64,000 nucleotides of DNA from Xiphias gladius (GCF_016859285.1 NC_053400.1:25790001-25854000), one strand, 5' to 3'. Shown: positions 12,425-41,637, numbered from the stretch's first letter. A program made the numbers and translations. Notes: generated by a model from the letters alone, not told the origin.

Positions 12425-13275
12425 TGTTTTTTGTAATGGAAATGAGGCACAAGTGCATTGTCAAAACAATTTAACAGATCTTTCAATGTTTAACAGGCAA
12501 CCTGCACGATGTATTATAATAGTAAAATAATTACATTTTTTAAAATCTCTGTATTTCTGTTATTGGTTTTATGTAAATGCAGGTATTTCTGGGTTAGAGT
12601 TAGCATTAAAATATATCAACATTAAACTAGGTTTCCTGCAGTTTTGCTTTCAACATCGAAGTACAGGGATGAAAGAAGAGTGAAATAACGCTCTTCTCAG
12701 ACTTGCAAAGACCTTATTCAACATACTCCGGACCTCTCTGTTACTGTACCAATTTCTGACTGTACTGCCATTTCATTCTTTACATATACATCATACATAC
12801 ACTGTATATACTACGTATATACTGTATACAAAGCACTTCTACATACAGGTATTAAAGCAGACATACACCCTAACATACCAGAAAAAAAACTAGTCCTCAC
12901 TGTACACAAAGCTTGTACCACTGTACCCTCAGTAAGTTGAGGTCCATGCGAAATGCTGACTTGCCATATCAGTAGCACAACCTGGGGGTGACATGCATAC
13001 AAAGACGGCTTCATTTTTACCATTTCACAGACAACAGACAACACATACACAAACACAAAAACATTGTGGCATTCAACAAAAAAAATATACTGATTCTTGT
13101 TCTCATACAGGTTAATATTAATACAAGACTACAACACATAAGTTTCACTACCATCACAATTGAATTATAAAGAGCCTGGAAGCTATCAGAGGTCAAATTT
13201 TTGTTTATTCCTATGCACAAATTTGTCATTTGTGGGGGTAAAGGAAGTAACTTAAGGGTACAAATAGGTTTATAT

Positions 13276-13281
13276 TTTATT
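13276..13281 (-). terminator. Candidate poly(A) signal of phka2
   Basis: TTTATT on + (AATAAA on -), about 610 nt downstream of the phka2 stop codon. It is inferred from position. Confidence 0.35.
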
Positions 13282-13893
13282 ATTTTTCCCATATATTTAG
13301 TTCAGCCTTTACAACAGAATAATAAATTATTATATTACTAAATACAGATCAAACAAAAATGTAATGGAGGCAGAGATAGAAGTACAAATTATTGATGTGT
13401 GGGAAATAATTGCGCACAAATTATCAAAATGTTTACTCTGATAACTGCTGGGCATGTGACATATTCGATTATAAGACAGGCGGTTGATATAACATGGACA
13501 CAAACAACACCAAGAACACCGAAATGTGCTTACATCTTTGCAAATTTCCATCAAAATAAAATGCATGTTAGTAAGTCCTGTAAACATGCATCTGAACGGT
13601 ATGTTTAAGTAATAATTACGTTCACAGTCCGGACCCACACAGAAAAGAAAATTGGTATACAGTGGTTTGCAATCAGCTGCCAAGGCTATGATGTTACATC
13701 AGTGTATGAGAGCTAGAGAGTTTATTGATTTTATTTTATTTATTGAGGAAATACTTACAAGCACCACATGAATTGTATGAGCTGATGATGAAAAGCTTTG
13801 CTGCCTTTGACCGGTGGATTCTGTAGTTATGAAACTTGTTTCTTCAGGTTTTCAGAGACTTTCAGGAGCAGCAAGACACAGTTGTCTGCTTTT

Positions 13894-30707
<16,814 letters not shown>

Positions 30708-30709
30708 TC

Positions 30710-30713
<4 letters not shown>

Positions 30714-30743
<30 letters not shown>
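30714..30743. repeat. (CA)15 microsatellite upstream of the phka2 start codon
   Basis: A pure CA tract 16 nt upstream of the ATG at 30696-30698. On the minus strand it would be a TG repeat in the 5' UTR or proximal promoter. Confidence 0.95.
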
Positions 30744-30744
<1 letters not shown>

Positions 30745-31741
30745 CAACAACAACAAGAGACGTCGGAACGAGCACACAGCACTAAAAGCTTGCCTGTCTG
30801 TAAATATACTAGGTGTTGTTTTTTTTTGCTCAGTCCCCGAGGGTGACCTACCACGCAGTGACCCATCCTCCCCGGTCCTTGCAGCGAGGATTCGATCTGG
30901 CACCTTCTACCGCCCCGCTCTGCGGAGGCTGCTCTCTCTGCTAAAGCTCGCTAGCCGGGTAGCAACCAACTGTTTTGTTTTGTTTGTTTTTTTTTTTGAC
31001 ATGTAACGTTAAAGCTCACAGTCTGCATTCACACAAACACACAGATGTTGCGGTCAAAGTGCTTGATATGTAGAGTCGGGGCTTGCGGATGACAATACGT
31101 GAGGTTTCGGAGTAAGACGTTCGCAGACGAAGGACGTCTGAATGAAACTGCACATCCACTCGGGAAAAAAAAAAAAAAAAAAATACATCATGTCCCTGTT
31201 GTTTGATTATTTGACGACAGGGGGCGCTAAAGACAAGCTTGCCTCTAAGGGACCTTTTAATACAAATGCAGTATTGAAGTCTAAAATAAAAGAAGAAGAA
31301 AAAAAAAAGAGCAAGGCAACCACAACGACACAACAGAAAAGAAAGGAAGGAGAAGAGAAGACGAAAAAGCATAAATAAGAACATGAGAATACACGGTGGT
31401 GGTACCTATTATGCAGACGAAAATGGCCCCTGTCAGTGTTACATTATTACATATTAGACTACTGGATCGTCTCTACCAGGGCATATACATATCAGCAGCG
31501 TTTGAACGCAGTGGCCGGCTGTGGTTCTCCCCGCCACCGTAGAGCGGTGGGGAATTAATGTATGAAAATGCTACACTGAATAACACAAGTAACACATAAT
31601 AAAATATGGTTTTAAAACAGAAAGCCTGGTATTTCCTTAAATTGTTCCTTTAAAAAAAAAAAAACAACAACAACAAAAAAACACTTACAGCTTGACATTT
31701 TGTATCCAAGATTTTAATTTTCTGATACAATGGTATAGTGT

Positions 31742-31742
31742 T

Positions 31743-31778
<36 letters not shown>
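31742..31778. repeat. (TTTA)n tetranucleotide repeat
   Basis: About nine tandem TTTA units, embedded in a family B-like repeat region (31395-31985). Confidence 0.9.
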
Positions 31779-31779
<1 letters not shown>

Positions 31780-32266
31780 CATTTTTGGGCTTTTTAGGCA
31801 GTCACTATTTTAGAGGAAGTATTACCTCAAGTTAAAAAAAAAAACAAAAGTAGCAATATCACTATGTAGAAATACCCCAGTACAAGTAAAAGTCCTGAAT
31901 TCAAGCTCTTACTTTAATAGAGGCAAAAAAAAGTATTAACAGAAAAAATGACTGAAAGTGCTAGAGTAAACGTTCTTTCCTGCTCCCCGCTATGCAGGAA
32001 AAAAAAAAACTTTCTTTAATTTTTGTCCATCTTAAATTTACTTCTGTAGTTAGTCGAGGCAGAGCTAACTTTATATACTGTTTCTTTTATGTTTAAACCA
32101 CAAAAATGCACCATATTTTAAAAACTGGTCATGCTTGTTATATTATCCCTTACTGTCAATGTAAGTCTAAGCAGGCTGTTTACTGTACGTAGAAATGCAC
32201 ATACTGTACATAAACCGACTTCTGTATGTATGTAACTTATTAAAGTACATTATCTTATATCATTTA

Positions 32267-32892
32267 GGTACCACTTTCTGATAAGATGCCATTTACAAAG
32301 GTGATGTAAGCTGTAATTAATGGCTTTAATAATGGTTAATAAATTGTTAATGCTTTATAAATCATTTATAAACTATTAATAACAACAAGTTTTGGGTTTC
32401 CAGGTTATGGAAAATCCTCCTCCAGCACGACGCTTTGCTTGGACTTTAATTGGGAGACGTCTCCAAGCCACCCTGTCCCTGTCTGCAGTTATAAATGTTA
32501 ATAAGTCATTAAGAAAGCATAATGGGTTTCTCAATTTATAATAAGCCACAAGCAAAAGTTAGCCATTCACCTATAAATGTTAGTAAATTATTAATAAAGA
32601 GTATTACAATAATCTATTATGTCTGTAGTTATAAAAGTTTATAAGCAGTTCATAAATAAATTTTGCTCCAGATGTCCTGTAGCCCTTTTCCTGAAGATAA
32701 GTGGTCAAACAAGCCATTGGAGGGGTCTAATTAATAATTAAATAGCTTCATGCTGGAGGGCAACTCTCCACAACCTGGCAACCCAAAAGTTGTTCTTATT
32801 AATGGCTTACAACTGGTCTGTAAAGTATTAGTAAAAGGTTTACTAACCATTAACCCTTTAAAATAAATGGTGTCTTATCATAAAGAAGTACC
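32267..32892. mobile_element. Palindromic MITE/foldback element, about 626 bp
   Basis: The left end GGTACCACTTTCTGATAAGA and the inverted right end GGTACTTCTTTATGATAAGA match over most of the first 35 bases. Secondary mirrored blocks occur inside: CCAGGTTATGGAAAATCCTC near 32400 against a CTCTCCACAACCTGG stretch near 32763. The interior is A/T-rich with many TTAATAA units and no coding capacity. It is a non-autonomous DNA element; the superfamily is not assigned because no clear target duplication is seen. Confidence 0.7.
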
Positions 32893-33621
32893 AGTATTCA
32901 AGCCCTCTTGCACTAATTAAACGACATAGATTTCGAGATGATTTGACTTTGGAACACACTTGTGAACAGTGGCTAACTAGAAAGAACTTTAACTGGGACG
33001 TTTTGCATGGATAACCCCAGATTAGTGAGGCAGAATTTAAACAAAAAGTCAAAGATCTCTTTGAACACAGAAACGTACAGGTACATTACTATTAGCTTTA
33101 GAAACAGGCAGGTTTATTGGTCTCCCTGAAGAGAATGATTTGGGTGAGACTGAGGTCTAGTTTGTGTTTTATTGCTCATTATATGATGGTTTAAGGACTA
33201 CACTATTTAGTAAAATGTCCTTAATTTTTTGTGAGTTCTTCCGAATAAATGATTGTAAGAAACTTGAGCTTTGTGTGTGTGGCTGATTTCATTTGTAGCG
33301 CCTGGGACAGAAGACAAAGTTGAAAAAGTTCTTTGTTTGCAGTGTAATTGCAAACAAAGTTATGTTCATGTTTGCCAAGTGTGTCACCACTGCAACAATA
33401 TTTTTTAAGTGTCTTAAAAGTCTTTTTGAGCTGGGTCCATTAACTAACTATCTCCTCATACAAAGTTAACAGTAACAGTTTGACTTGTATTTATTGACAC
33501 TCTGTGTTGTTCATTTGTATTTATGTATTTTTTTTCACCTACTTTCCTGTATATAATGGCTATGTGTCTATATTTGTTTAGCCGGCTGCATGTTTGTGAA
33601 TAAAACTTTCATTTTGGAAGA

Positions 33622-33985
33622 TTAATGGTGTAAGTACATTTACTTGAGTACTTTAAGTACGATTTGACATATACATTTACTGTACATATACCCTACATTT
33701 CAGAGGGGAAATATTGTAAACTGTACTCCACTGCATGATTTGATAACTTTAATTAGTAGTTACTTTGCAGATTCAGATTAATCATACAAAATATAATGAA
33801 CAAATAAATTATGATGTATAATCAAGGATAAAGGTACGACTACTGATACTTTAGTGAAATTCGCAAGCTACCCAATCCACACTGACTACTTTTGAATTCT
33901 AAATATATTTTGCTTTTATACTTTAAATTAAGTAAAATTTGAATGCAGGACTTTTACTTGTACCAGAATGCTTCTACTCATTTCT
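33622..33985. repeat. Family B repeat copy
   Basis: It carries GTAAGTACATTTACTTGAGT at the left, an ACATTTCAGAGGGGAAATAT interior and GGACTTTTACTTGTACCAGA at the right. Related blocks are at 29277 and 55435. Confidence 0.55.
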
Positions 33986-34159
33986 ACACAAGGATCTCGG
34001 TACTTCTCCAATCTCTGGGTAAGATACAGTATGATTTTTTCTTTTTTTTTTCTTTTAGATTACTACCAAACAAAGAGAAGTGAAAACGACCAAACTTTCA
34101 GCCACAAGAAGCCATAGCTCCGTGCTAGGAATAACGTTACGAATAACGGAATCTTTTAG

Positions 34160-34196
34160 CCAATCGACTCCCATCGCTGTGGCTTTTCCAGCCAAT
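34160..34196 (+). promoter_or_regulatory. Two CCAAT boxes, probable ap1s2 promoter
   Basis: CCAAT occurs at 34160-34164 and again at 34192-34196, a spacing of about three helical turns. They lie some 200 bases upstream of the likely first-exon donor at 34396. Paired CCAAT boxes are typical of NF-Y-driven housekeeping promoters. There is no TATA box. Confidence 0.45.
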
Positions 34197-34249
34197 CACA
34201 GCGCCGCTCTCTTGCTCGTTGTCTCACCAGCAACCAGCATCCGCTAGCT

Positions 34250-34396
34250 AGTTTAGCATCAGGCTGGAGGAGAAGCTAACCCACGGAAACACAGAAACAT
34301 CTGTCCACTGTCTTTTGGTTATGTGTTTCGCTTGATTTTTTTTTTTTACTGTAGTTACCAGTCTACCGAGTGGCTAAATCCAAGGCCCAGTGTAAG
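34250..34396 (+). other. ap1s2: Probable 5' non-coding exon of ap1s2
   Basis: The sequence ends CCAGTGTAAG followed by GTAAAG, a good donor, and no coding frame begins in it. Splicing to the acceptor at 34861-34862 would place the ATG at the first base of the next exon. The 5' edge is arbitrary. The same CCAGTGTAAGGTAA string recurs at 34798-34811. Confidence 0.4.
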
Positions 34397-34862
34397 GTAA
34401 AGAGACGTGTTTACTTCTCGTATCTGCTGTAGCTAGCTAAGAGTCGCAGGAGGGGGCGCAAATGACACACAACGTGTTGTTGGTGTTAATATGTGGCAAT
34501 TTAGCAAGGTCAGCTAACGTGATTTAATTAAACTTTGTGCAAAAGCCTACCGAACGTAAAAGTTACCAAATGTAAAATAAATTTCATCACATGGCTAGTT
34601 GGCATTATCCTCGAAAATAATACATGTGTGCATGTGTAGGGCGTTTCTACTTGTTATTGCATTAGATGTTCCTAAATAACTTTCTTTCCATGGAAATATA
34701 ATGTTCATCATAAATGTCCCATGATTACTGATTACTTACCACCGACGCATTGTTTTCTTCACCTTCTCATTCTTTTAATGCATTCCTCTCTCGGAACCAG
34801 TGTAAGGTAATGTTTATCTCATCACAACGATGAATAACTTTGAACTGAACTTCCTCTCTCAG

Positions 34863-36850
34863 ATGCAGTTCATGCTGCTGTTCAGCCGGCAGGGAAAGCT
34901 GCGGTTACAGAAATGGTACGTGCCTCTGTCTGACAAGGAGAGGAAGAAGATCTCAAGGGACCTAGTCCAGACCATACTGGCCAGGAAACCCAAGATGTGC
35001 AGCTTCTTGGAGTGGAGGGACCTCAAGATTGTGTACAAGAGGTAGGTGAATAAGAGAAGTTGAAGCATGGGGCTGTGATACCCATACAGGCCTTCACTCT
35101 GTCATGGCCCAGGCGGCGTGTACAGTATCCTTTACTGTTTATGCACTAACACTCATGCTTGGATGCATAAGCACATACACTCAGCAGTTTATTAGGCTTA
35201 TTTAGCTAAAACTAATGAGGTTTGATACAGCAGACCTGCAATAAATCCAACCTTCATGAAAATTTCAATGTTCAGTTTTTGTTGAAACTTAAAGAGGTGT
35301 TGATTCAACCGTATGATCATTTTTGAGGATGTAGCGTGTCCGTGGCACTGTTGAACTGCACAACGTTATGTTGACGGGTGTTCCTATTATTGTGTCCGAC
35401 CCGTTCAAATCAATGAGGGTGGGCTGAATAACAGAAACACCTCCTTGTATAACAACAGTTGTATCAACACCTCTTTGACACAGTTTGAACACAAACCAAA
35501 TAACCTTCATGAAAGGAGGATTTATTGCAGGACTGTTGTATTAGACTGCATTGGTTTTAGCTTGGTGTTCCTAGTAAACTGACAAGTGATTGTACAAATA
35601 GTAAACACATGTGCACATTTGCAGCAGAGATGCATTTTGGATGTTCAACCCTTTTCAGATGTTTTTCTTGCTACCTGAACAAGGCTATCAACACAAGATT
35701 GAATCTCTCTGGTTGTTTTCAGTGTTGTTGCTGCACTCATCTGCGACTTGTTATGAAACTTACTTATTGACAGTGAGCTTAATTTTGATCATTTAAACCA
35801 GTCTCTTTAAACCAAGTAAGTCCTGCAAAAGCTTCCAACCAGATGCTTGTCATGAGATATTGCAGCTACTGTGCTGTACAAAAGTTTTGGGAACTAAAAG
35901 TAAAGTGGGGATGTTTTCAAAAATAAAGCCATGACTACTTTTTAGTTATATTTTAACTTAGTAAAAAGTGCAGTAAACGGGAAAAGAAAAAGGAATCAAA
36001 TCAATATCTGGTGTGACAACCCTTTGCTTTTAAAGCAGCACAAGCTCTCCTCAGTAAACTTGCACAAAGTTTTTCAGGGTACTTGGCACTTGGCCAGGTT
36101 TTTCCAAGAATCTTGAGAACATGCCACGGTTCTTCTGTGGATTTAGGCTTTCTCAATGTCTTCTGTCTCTTCATGTAATCCTAGATTGACTCGGTGATGT
36201 TTAGATCAGGGCTCTGTTGGGGCCAGCTCATCTGTTTCAGAACTTGTTCTTCTTGTCGCTGAAGATAGTTGATCACTGTATGTTTGGGCTTGTTGTCACG
36301 CTGCAGAATGAATTTAGGACTGATCAGATGCCTCCCAGATCGTGTTGGATAATGGATAAGAAACTAAACATATAATGTGCGTCAAGTGTTTGTATAGTAC
36401 TGTACCTTTTTAATATACATCCAAGTTAATTCCTGACTGTGGAAACAGCAGTTGGATATAGAGCCCAACCGATTTATCATCGGGCCAATTTGAGAGAAAT
36501 GTCGGCTGATTGGCCAATCGCAGATATATTGAAATTGGCATAAATGTTGTCTGATATGCGCCGATATGAAAACTTTTTTTACACAACATATTGCAGGAAA
36601 AGGGGCTTAGGGTAATTTTGAAATGGTGTCATCACATAGTTTGTCCAGCAGAGTGCGTTGTGACTCCATTGTTTAAAGTATTCTCAGCACTGTCTGGGGC
36701 GTATATAGCAGAGTAGGCATCACAGCTGAGTAGATGGTTGTGTGGAGTCAAGCGGTATCTCCACAATAAGTTGCTAACCAGTTTGGGAAATCCATTGCTG
36801 GAAAGTTAATAAACAATGAGCCCATCATTTTCCCTTTTCAATATAACTCT

Positions 36851-36903
<53 letters not shown>

Positions 36904-39425
36904 ACACATATATACATATACACACACGTGCACGCACCCACACATATATATAATAGATATAGAGATAGAGATATATTGGCCTATATATCTATATCGGAAT
37001 TTCTTTACTCCCTAAGATAGGTATCCGTACCAGCCCATTTGGTCGGACTCTAGTTGGATATAATACGGAGATGACATGTCATAACATGATCTAAGTATAG
37101 TACTTCAGGAAGACTGTGAGATGTGGTTGAAAGCCTGGGAAAGAGATAGCAAGTCGACCTTGAGTTTATACTATTTTGTTAAAGCTTTGAACATTTGACA
37201 GACACTTTGTGGCAGAAATGTCTTATGCCAGGAATTTCAGAGGATGATCTTAGTAATTAGATGTGTTAAAGTTGGGTTTGTTACATCACTTCTGTATCTG
37301 TGGTGGCTTGTTGGTCTTGTTTACGAGAAACAATGATTCACAGATTATTTTGTCAAGCACTGAGCCTTCTGGCATTCAGATCTCATCTTCTGGTGTGTTA
37401 TGAAATCCAGAAACGCCCCCTCTCTAATGACAACTGCCAAACAATGGAGGACAATGACACAAATATGTTTAAAAAAAAAAAAAGACTGATTTGTCATGGA
37501 CATATGACTGCTCAGTCATGAAAATACAAAAGACACATCTTAATGTGTTCACTATAATAAACAAAAACAAACAGCAAAACAGCCAACACACAGTGCCACT
37601 CTGCTGGAAGAGGTGTTTTCTAGAGTTAACTGTTTATTTTGTCCACATGTACAATCTAATGCAATATAATTTAATATCCCTGCAATAAATCCTATCTATG
37701 CGAAGGTTACAATGTTCTAGTTTTGTCCAGAGATGGATTGTTTAAAAAATGATGGTGTTATTGGTTTATTAATGCCAGGGTGCAAAATGATGTAGCCATA
37801 AAAGCAAAGTCATAAAGCCTTAAAGCTGCACTGTTTTTAAAAACGATTAAAAAGAAATTGTATTTATTTTTTGGAGTTTTTAGTTGTCTTACACATTAGA
37901 TTAACAATATAGGAAAGTTAAAATAATCTTTCAGACAAACAAAACAAGCACCAAATACTTGCATACAGTTTCTTTAAAGACCAGCTGAAGTCTCTGTGCT
38001 CTTTTATTAAACATTTGCTGACCTGATTTTGTAATTGCACTCATGTCACTAATCTGTTGCTTTTTTTTTTCTTTTTTTTTTATGTTGCAGATATGCGAGC
38101 CTGTATTTCTGCTGTGCAGTAGAGGATCAGGATAACGAGCTGATCACCCTGGAAATCATCCACAGATATGTGGAGCTGCTGGACAAATATTTTGGCAGTG
38201 TGAGTTTCTTAAACGTCACACATGTAACATGCTTATTGATCATGGGGGGGGGGGGACAACAGAAAATTTACCGTAAAATTTCTGTCATGACAGTATGTCC
38301 TCTGATCTGCGGCTCTTTGTGGTGTTGTGGCCTCACAGGTGTGTGAGCTGGATATTATCTTCAACTTTGAGAAGGCCTACTTTATCCTGGATGAGTTCCT
38401 GCTAGGCGGAGAGGCCCAGGAGACGTCCAAGAAGAACGTGCTGAAGGCCATCGAGCAGGCCGACCTGCTGCAGGAGGTATGCGCAGTTCTTCATGTACAG
38501 ACAGACCAGCTAGTGTCAGGTGAACAGCACTTGGAGTACGCTGGCAACTGATGATTATTTTCACTATGAGTTAACCTGCCAAAGATTTTTTTTTCTCGAT
38601 TAATAGATTGAAGTCTTTGGTCTGTAAAATGTCAGATAATTTGGAAAAATGCCCAACACAAGTTTTCAGCGCCAAAGGTGATGTTTTTAAGTAGCTTGTT
38701 TTGCTCGACCAACAGCCCAATCCCCAAAGATATTCACTTTACTGTCATTTAAGACAAACAAAAGCAGCAAATCTTGACATTGGAGGTGAACCTAGCACAT
38801 TTATGGCATATTTGCTTGAAAAAGGCTCATCGATTATCAGACTAATTTTTCTGTTGCTCGTGTAATCATTTCAGCTCTAACTTGATGCAAATGTAGAATC
38901 AGTTTTACCCAGAGACACTAATGTTAAACCAGAAAGAGTGAAACTAAGATGTCGATGTTTTTGTTTTTTTCACCTCGCGACCATCTGCATCTGCCGGTAC
39001 CTGTTTATTTTAAGCGCCTGACTTGCTGATTTATACCTCTCTCTCCCTTGTGCCAGTGCGCTAAAGCAAGGGCGGTCCTGCATGTTTGCATTGCTCTCTA
39101 GCTGTAATCATTTGCAGTCCACAGAATCAGTGCTCAGTGATGTATTTTTAGCGAAGCATGCAGCACGATTAACTAAAAGCATGGCTGCCTGCACAGGCCT
39201 GTATAAGGTTCAACACACTGGTGAGGGCTCCTGTTCCCGTCATACATTTGGTAACGTGCAATCATGACTCGTACGATTAATTATAATCTGGAGGGGTACT
39301 TTGCGCTACAGAGTTTGTGACTGATGAACAAACTGACAGTATGACAACAAGGAACACTTTCTTGTCTTCATCTGCAGGAGGCCGAGGCACCACGGAGCGT
39401 TTTAGAAGAAATTGGGCTGACATAA
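34863..39425 (+). CDS. ap1s2: ap1s2: AP-1 complex subunit sigma (sigma-1B)
   Basis: Four coding exons, 34863-35041, 38091-38199, 38339-38476 and 39378-39425, give 157 residues, the exact length of human AP1S2. The product starts [19 protein letters not shown] and covers the whole clathrin-adaptor small-chain (longin-like) fold, including [20 protein letters not shown] and [17 protein letters not shown]. It ends [13 protein letters not shown], a tail that separates sigma-1B from other sigma-1 paralogues. Sigma-1 is part of the AP-1 core, which binds acidic dileucine sorting signals in TGN and endosomal cargo. The 3-kb intron after the first coding exon holds three transposons. The gene runs tail-to-tail with zrsr2, as in human Xp22. 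Confidence 0.96.
35176..35594. mobile_element. Foldback MITE with long inverted repeats (ap1s2 intron)
   Basis: The left arm (TACACTCAGCAGTTTATTAG, then AGCTAAAACTAATGAGG and CTGCAATAAATCCAACCTTC) is mirrored by the right arm read in reverse (TACAATCACTTGTCAGTTTA, AGCTAAAACCAATGCAG, CTGCAATAAATCCTCCTTTC). The arms span about 85 bp each. It is non-coding: the small open frame on - is just the palindromic core. Confidence 0.8.
35867..36404 (-). mobile_element. Degenerate Tc1-like transposon remnant
   Basis: The ends TACTGTGCTGTACAAAAGTT and, reversed, TACAGTACTATACAAACACT are the imperfect inverted termini of a familiar teleost Tc1-like repeat. Minus-strand translation in broken frames shows transposase C-terminal traces: an ELAPTEP then DLN-like block (the PDLNxxE region of the DDE domain) and, further on, [10 protein letters not shown]. 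Stops and frameshifts interrupt it, and much of the N-terminal part is deleted, so it is inactive. Confidence 0.8.
36459..37052. mobile_element. hAT-type MITE with 8-bp target duplication
   Basis: The left end TAGAGCCCAACC and inverted right end TAGAGTCCGACC match at 10 of 12 positions. The flanking 8 bp GTTGGATA is present on both sides (36451-36458 and 37053-37060). An 8-bp duplication with TAGAG ends is diagnostic of hAT elements. The interior contains CCGATAT/ATATCGG motifs and a GT microsatellite, and has no transposase, so it is non-autonomous. Confidence 0.85.
36854..36901. repeat. (GT)24 microsatellite inside the hAT MITE
   Basis: A pure GT tract followed by a CA/TA-rich stretch, grown within the element at 36459-37052. 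Confidence 0.95.
38545..38880. repeat. Family A hAT-like MITE (ap1s2 intron 3)
   Basis: It runs from CAACTGATGATTATTTTCAC to GTAATCATTTCAGCTCTA, the inverted family termini. The interior CCCCAAAGATATTCACTTTA is shared with 6200-6290. It is the best-preserved copy of family A in the window. Confidence 0.65.
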
Positions 39426-41637
39426 ATCATCACCCTGCTGCCTCGCAGTTCTTTCTTCCAGATGTAGATCTGGCAACCTCCATGTCTCTATCCTGTCTTC
39501 TCCTGTTCACGGTGTCAGTGTTGTATGTATATAATCACCATCTATGTACTGTATTACTCTGTACTGTACAATCCTATAATGTCCTTTCAATGTGGTGCCA
39601 ACTGTGGTTTGAATGTATCTCCTTATGTACAAGCTCCCTCACTGTATTCTGCGGTACTATGCGCATAATTCACTCCCCTAACTTCTGAAAACTCCACAGA
39701 GAACAATGTAGCGATGACATGAAAACTCCAGCATCATATTAAGATCATCCATCATCACCGATTGCAGAGTTGAATATGCTGTTTGGCTTCAAGGACTTTT
39801 TGAGGTGCTGTCTTAGCTGTAGTTGGTGCCTCTCGTGTATCGCCATTCGAGTAACAGAGCTAAGCATCTGATTTCGTGAATGAATTAATACTCAGTGATT
39901 TTTGAAAAACCAAGAAGGTAGGTAAACAAAATCTACAGCAATTCTGGTATTTCCACAGTTCTCAAAAATATTCTGTTAGCTGCACACAAAAAGGGTCCTT
40001 CCTAATCCAGGTAGATGGAAATTACGTATCCTCTTTTTACTGAACAGCAAAATATTGATGCATTATTTTGTTTGTAAGTATAAAATACTTGAAAGAATCA
40101 TTAATATCTGTAACAGTATAACTAACAATAAATGCTTTAAATTCGGTTCACTCAAAAATGGAGCAGGAGGATTTGTCAGTTTGGGCTATCGTCCAAAAAT
40201 GCAAAGATGGGATACAAGTTAAAAATCATTAATGTGTAGTGGACAGAATATTATTTCATCCAAATGGATAGAAGGGTATATGAGGACTCTAGAAATACCT
40301 TTAGAACAGCAGTAAGTGTTGCTAAATGACCGGGTTTTTAAAGGTCATGAATTTATTTTTTGAAAGATCTGATGCTCAGCTCTGTGACTCAAATGTAATG
40401 GTAACACATCAGAGGCACCAACGGGGGCTAGTGCTATTGTGGGAATCACAAACACTGTTACAATCACTTCTACATGAGTAAATTCAACCCACCAATTAAG
40501 TGTAATTAAACAACTACCCATAATCAATATCAATGTAAACATTAAGTAGGTTTGTACAAGTTTGCTTGGTGAGTCCTCTCCATAAATTAACCATTTCATA
40601 TTCCTTTTAAAGACTAATTGTTTACCTTTACTCAACAGCTGTTTGTGTGTAATTAGTGGGATGTCTGTTAAAATTGTTTTTCTGTTGTCTTCATTATTTT
40701 CCTGACAAAGGCATTTGTTACCATTGAAGTTTGTCGTGGCCTCTGAAGATAAATCTTAGGTCAGTCTCTCCCTTAGTCTTAGGTCAGGATAGGATATAGA
40801 CCCAAATAAAAGAAACATTATTTTATGTATTATTATACTTTGGCTTACTCTTAAAGACTAACATTTGACCAAAGAACACTGTGTTTTACCTTCTGAAGGG
40901 TGTCTACGGAAGGCTAACATGGGAGAAAAGGGATTTAATGATGGTAGGATGTTTGACAAAAAACTGTATGTGGGTGTTATTTGGCCACACTATACCAGTA
41001 TTATGTAATTCTTCCAATCCATTCAAAGACAGATGCATCCTGGGTTTCTCTATGGAGTGGGAACGTAGGACGATAAACTGCACATATCAGGGTACATCAT
41101 TAATATTCATCAATGTCAGCTTGTTTAGTTGTCAGTAAGATGCAGGACAACAAGTCAGCAAGCTATGAACAGATTCTCATCCCAAACTGTATGGCAGTCC
41201 AGTTTTTTTTTTTATCTGCACTCTTAAAACCACAAGGTGTTTTTGTTGAACATTCATAAGCAATTATTAAAGAAGTTCATCTTTGATTTGTGCAAAACAA
41301 ACCACTTACTTTTGTATTAAACACTGCCAACACATTTGCCAACTTTTTTTTTCTTATATTTGAAAATTATTAACAATAAATGTATTCAAAAATTAAACCC
41401 ATGCGTTGATCTTTTTTTTAAATATTTTTTTTACTCAGAAACTATAAACCATGTAGTGCCACAGATCCAATTTAAAGCACCATTTTCCTAAAGCAAAATA
41501 TTCACATATGCACATGTTGGGGACAGGTGCTAACTTACTGTATCACTGCTAAAAAAAAGAAAAATAAATGTTTATTCCTCCCTATACATTCACAAAGTTA
41601 CCATAATGATCAAAATGAAGAAGCCACTGAGAAGTAC
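39426..41637. other. Convergent 3' regions of ap1s2 and zrsr2
   Basis: Probably long 3' UTRs. Candidate signals are AATAAA at 40127-40132 (ap1s2, +) and the complement at 41571-41576 (zrsr2, -). I see no coding exon here. Confidence 0.5.
41571..41576 (-). terminator. Candidate poly(A) signal of zrsr2
   Basis: TTTATT on + (AATAAA on -), only 62 nt beyond the stop codon, with AT-rich sequence around it. Confidence 0.45.

Larger units (their letters stand above)
11827..13893. other. Convergent 3' regions of the sushi/EGF gene and phka2
   Basis: A tail-to-tail spacer. Possible poly(A) signals are AATAAA at 12419-12424 on + (sushi/EGF gene) and its complement at 13276-13281 for phka2 on -. The sequence is A/T-rich with no coding exon that I can support. 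Confidence 0.5.

Noticed and set aside
31142..31378. 78-residue Lys/Glu/Thr-rich open frame upstream of phka2
   Set aside because: Low-complexity A-rich sequence, no domain, no splice context and no homology that I recognise.
39317..39688. 123-residue open frame at the ap1s2 end
   Set aside because: It is in a different frame from the true last exon (39378-39425) and extends through intron and 3' UTR.
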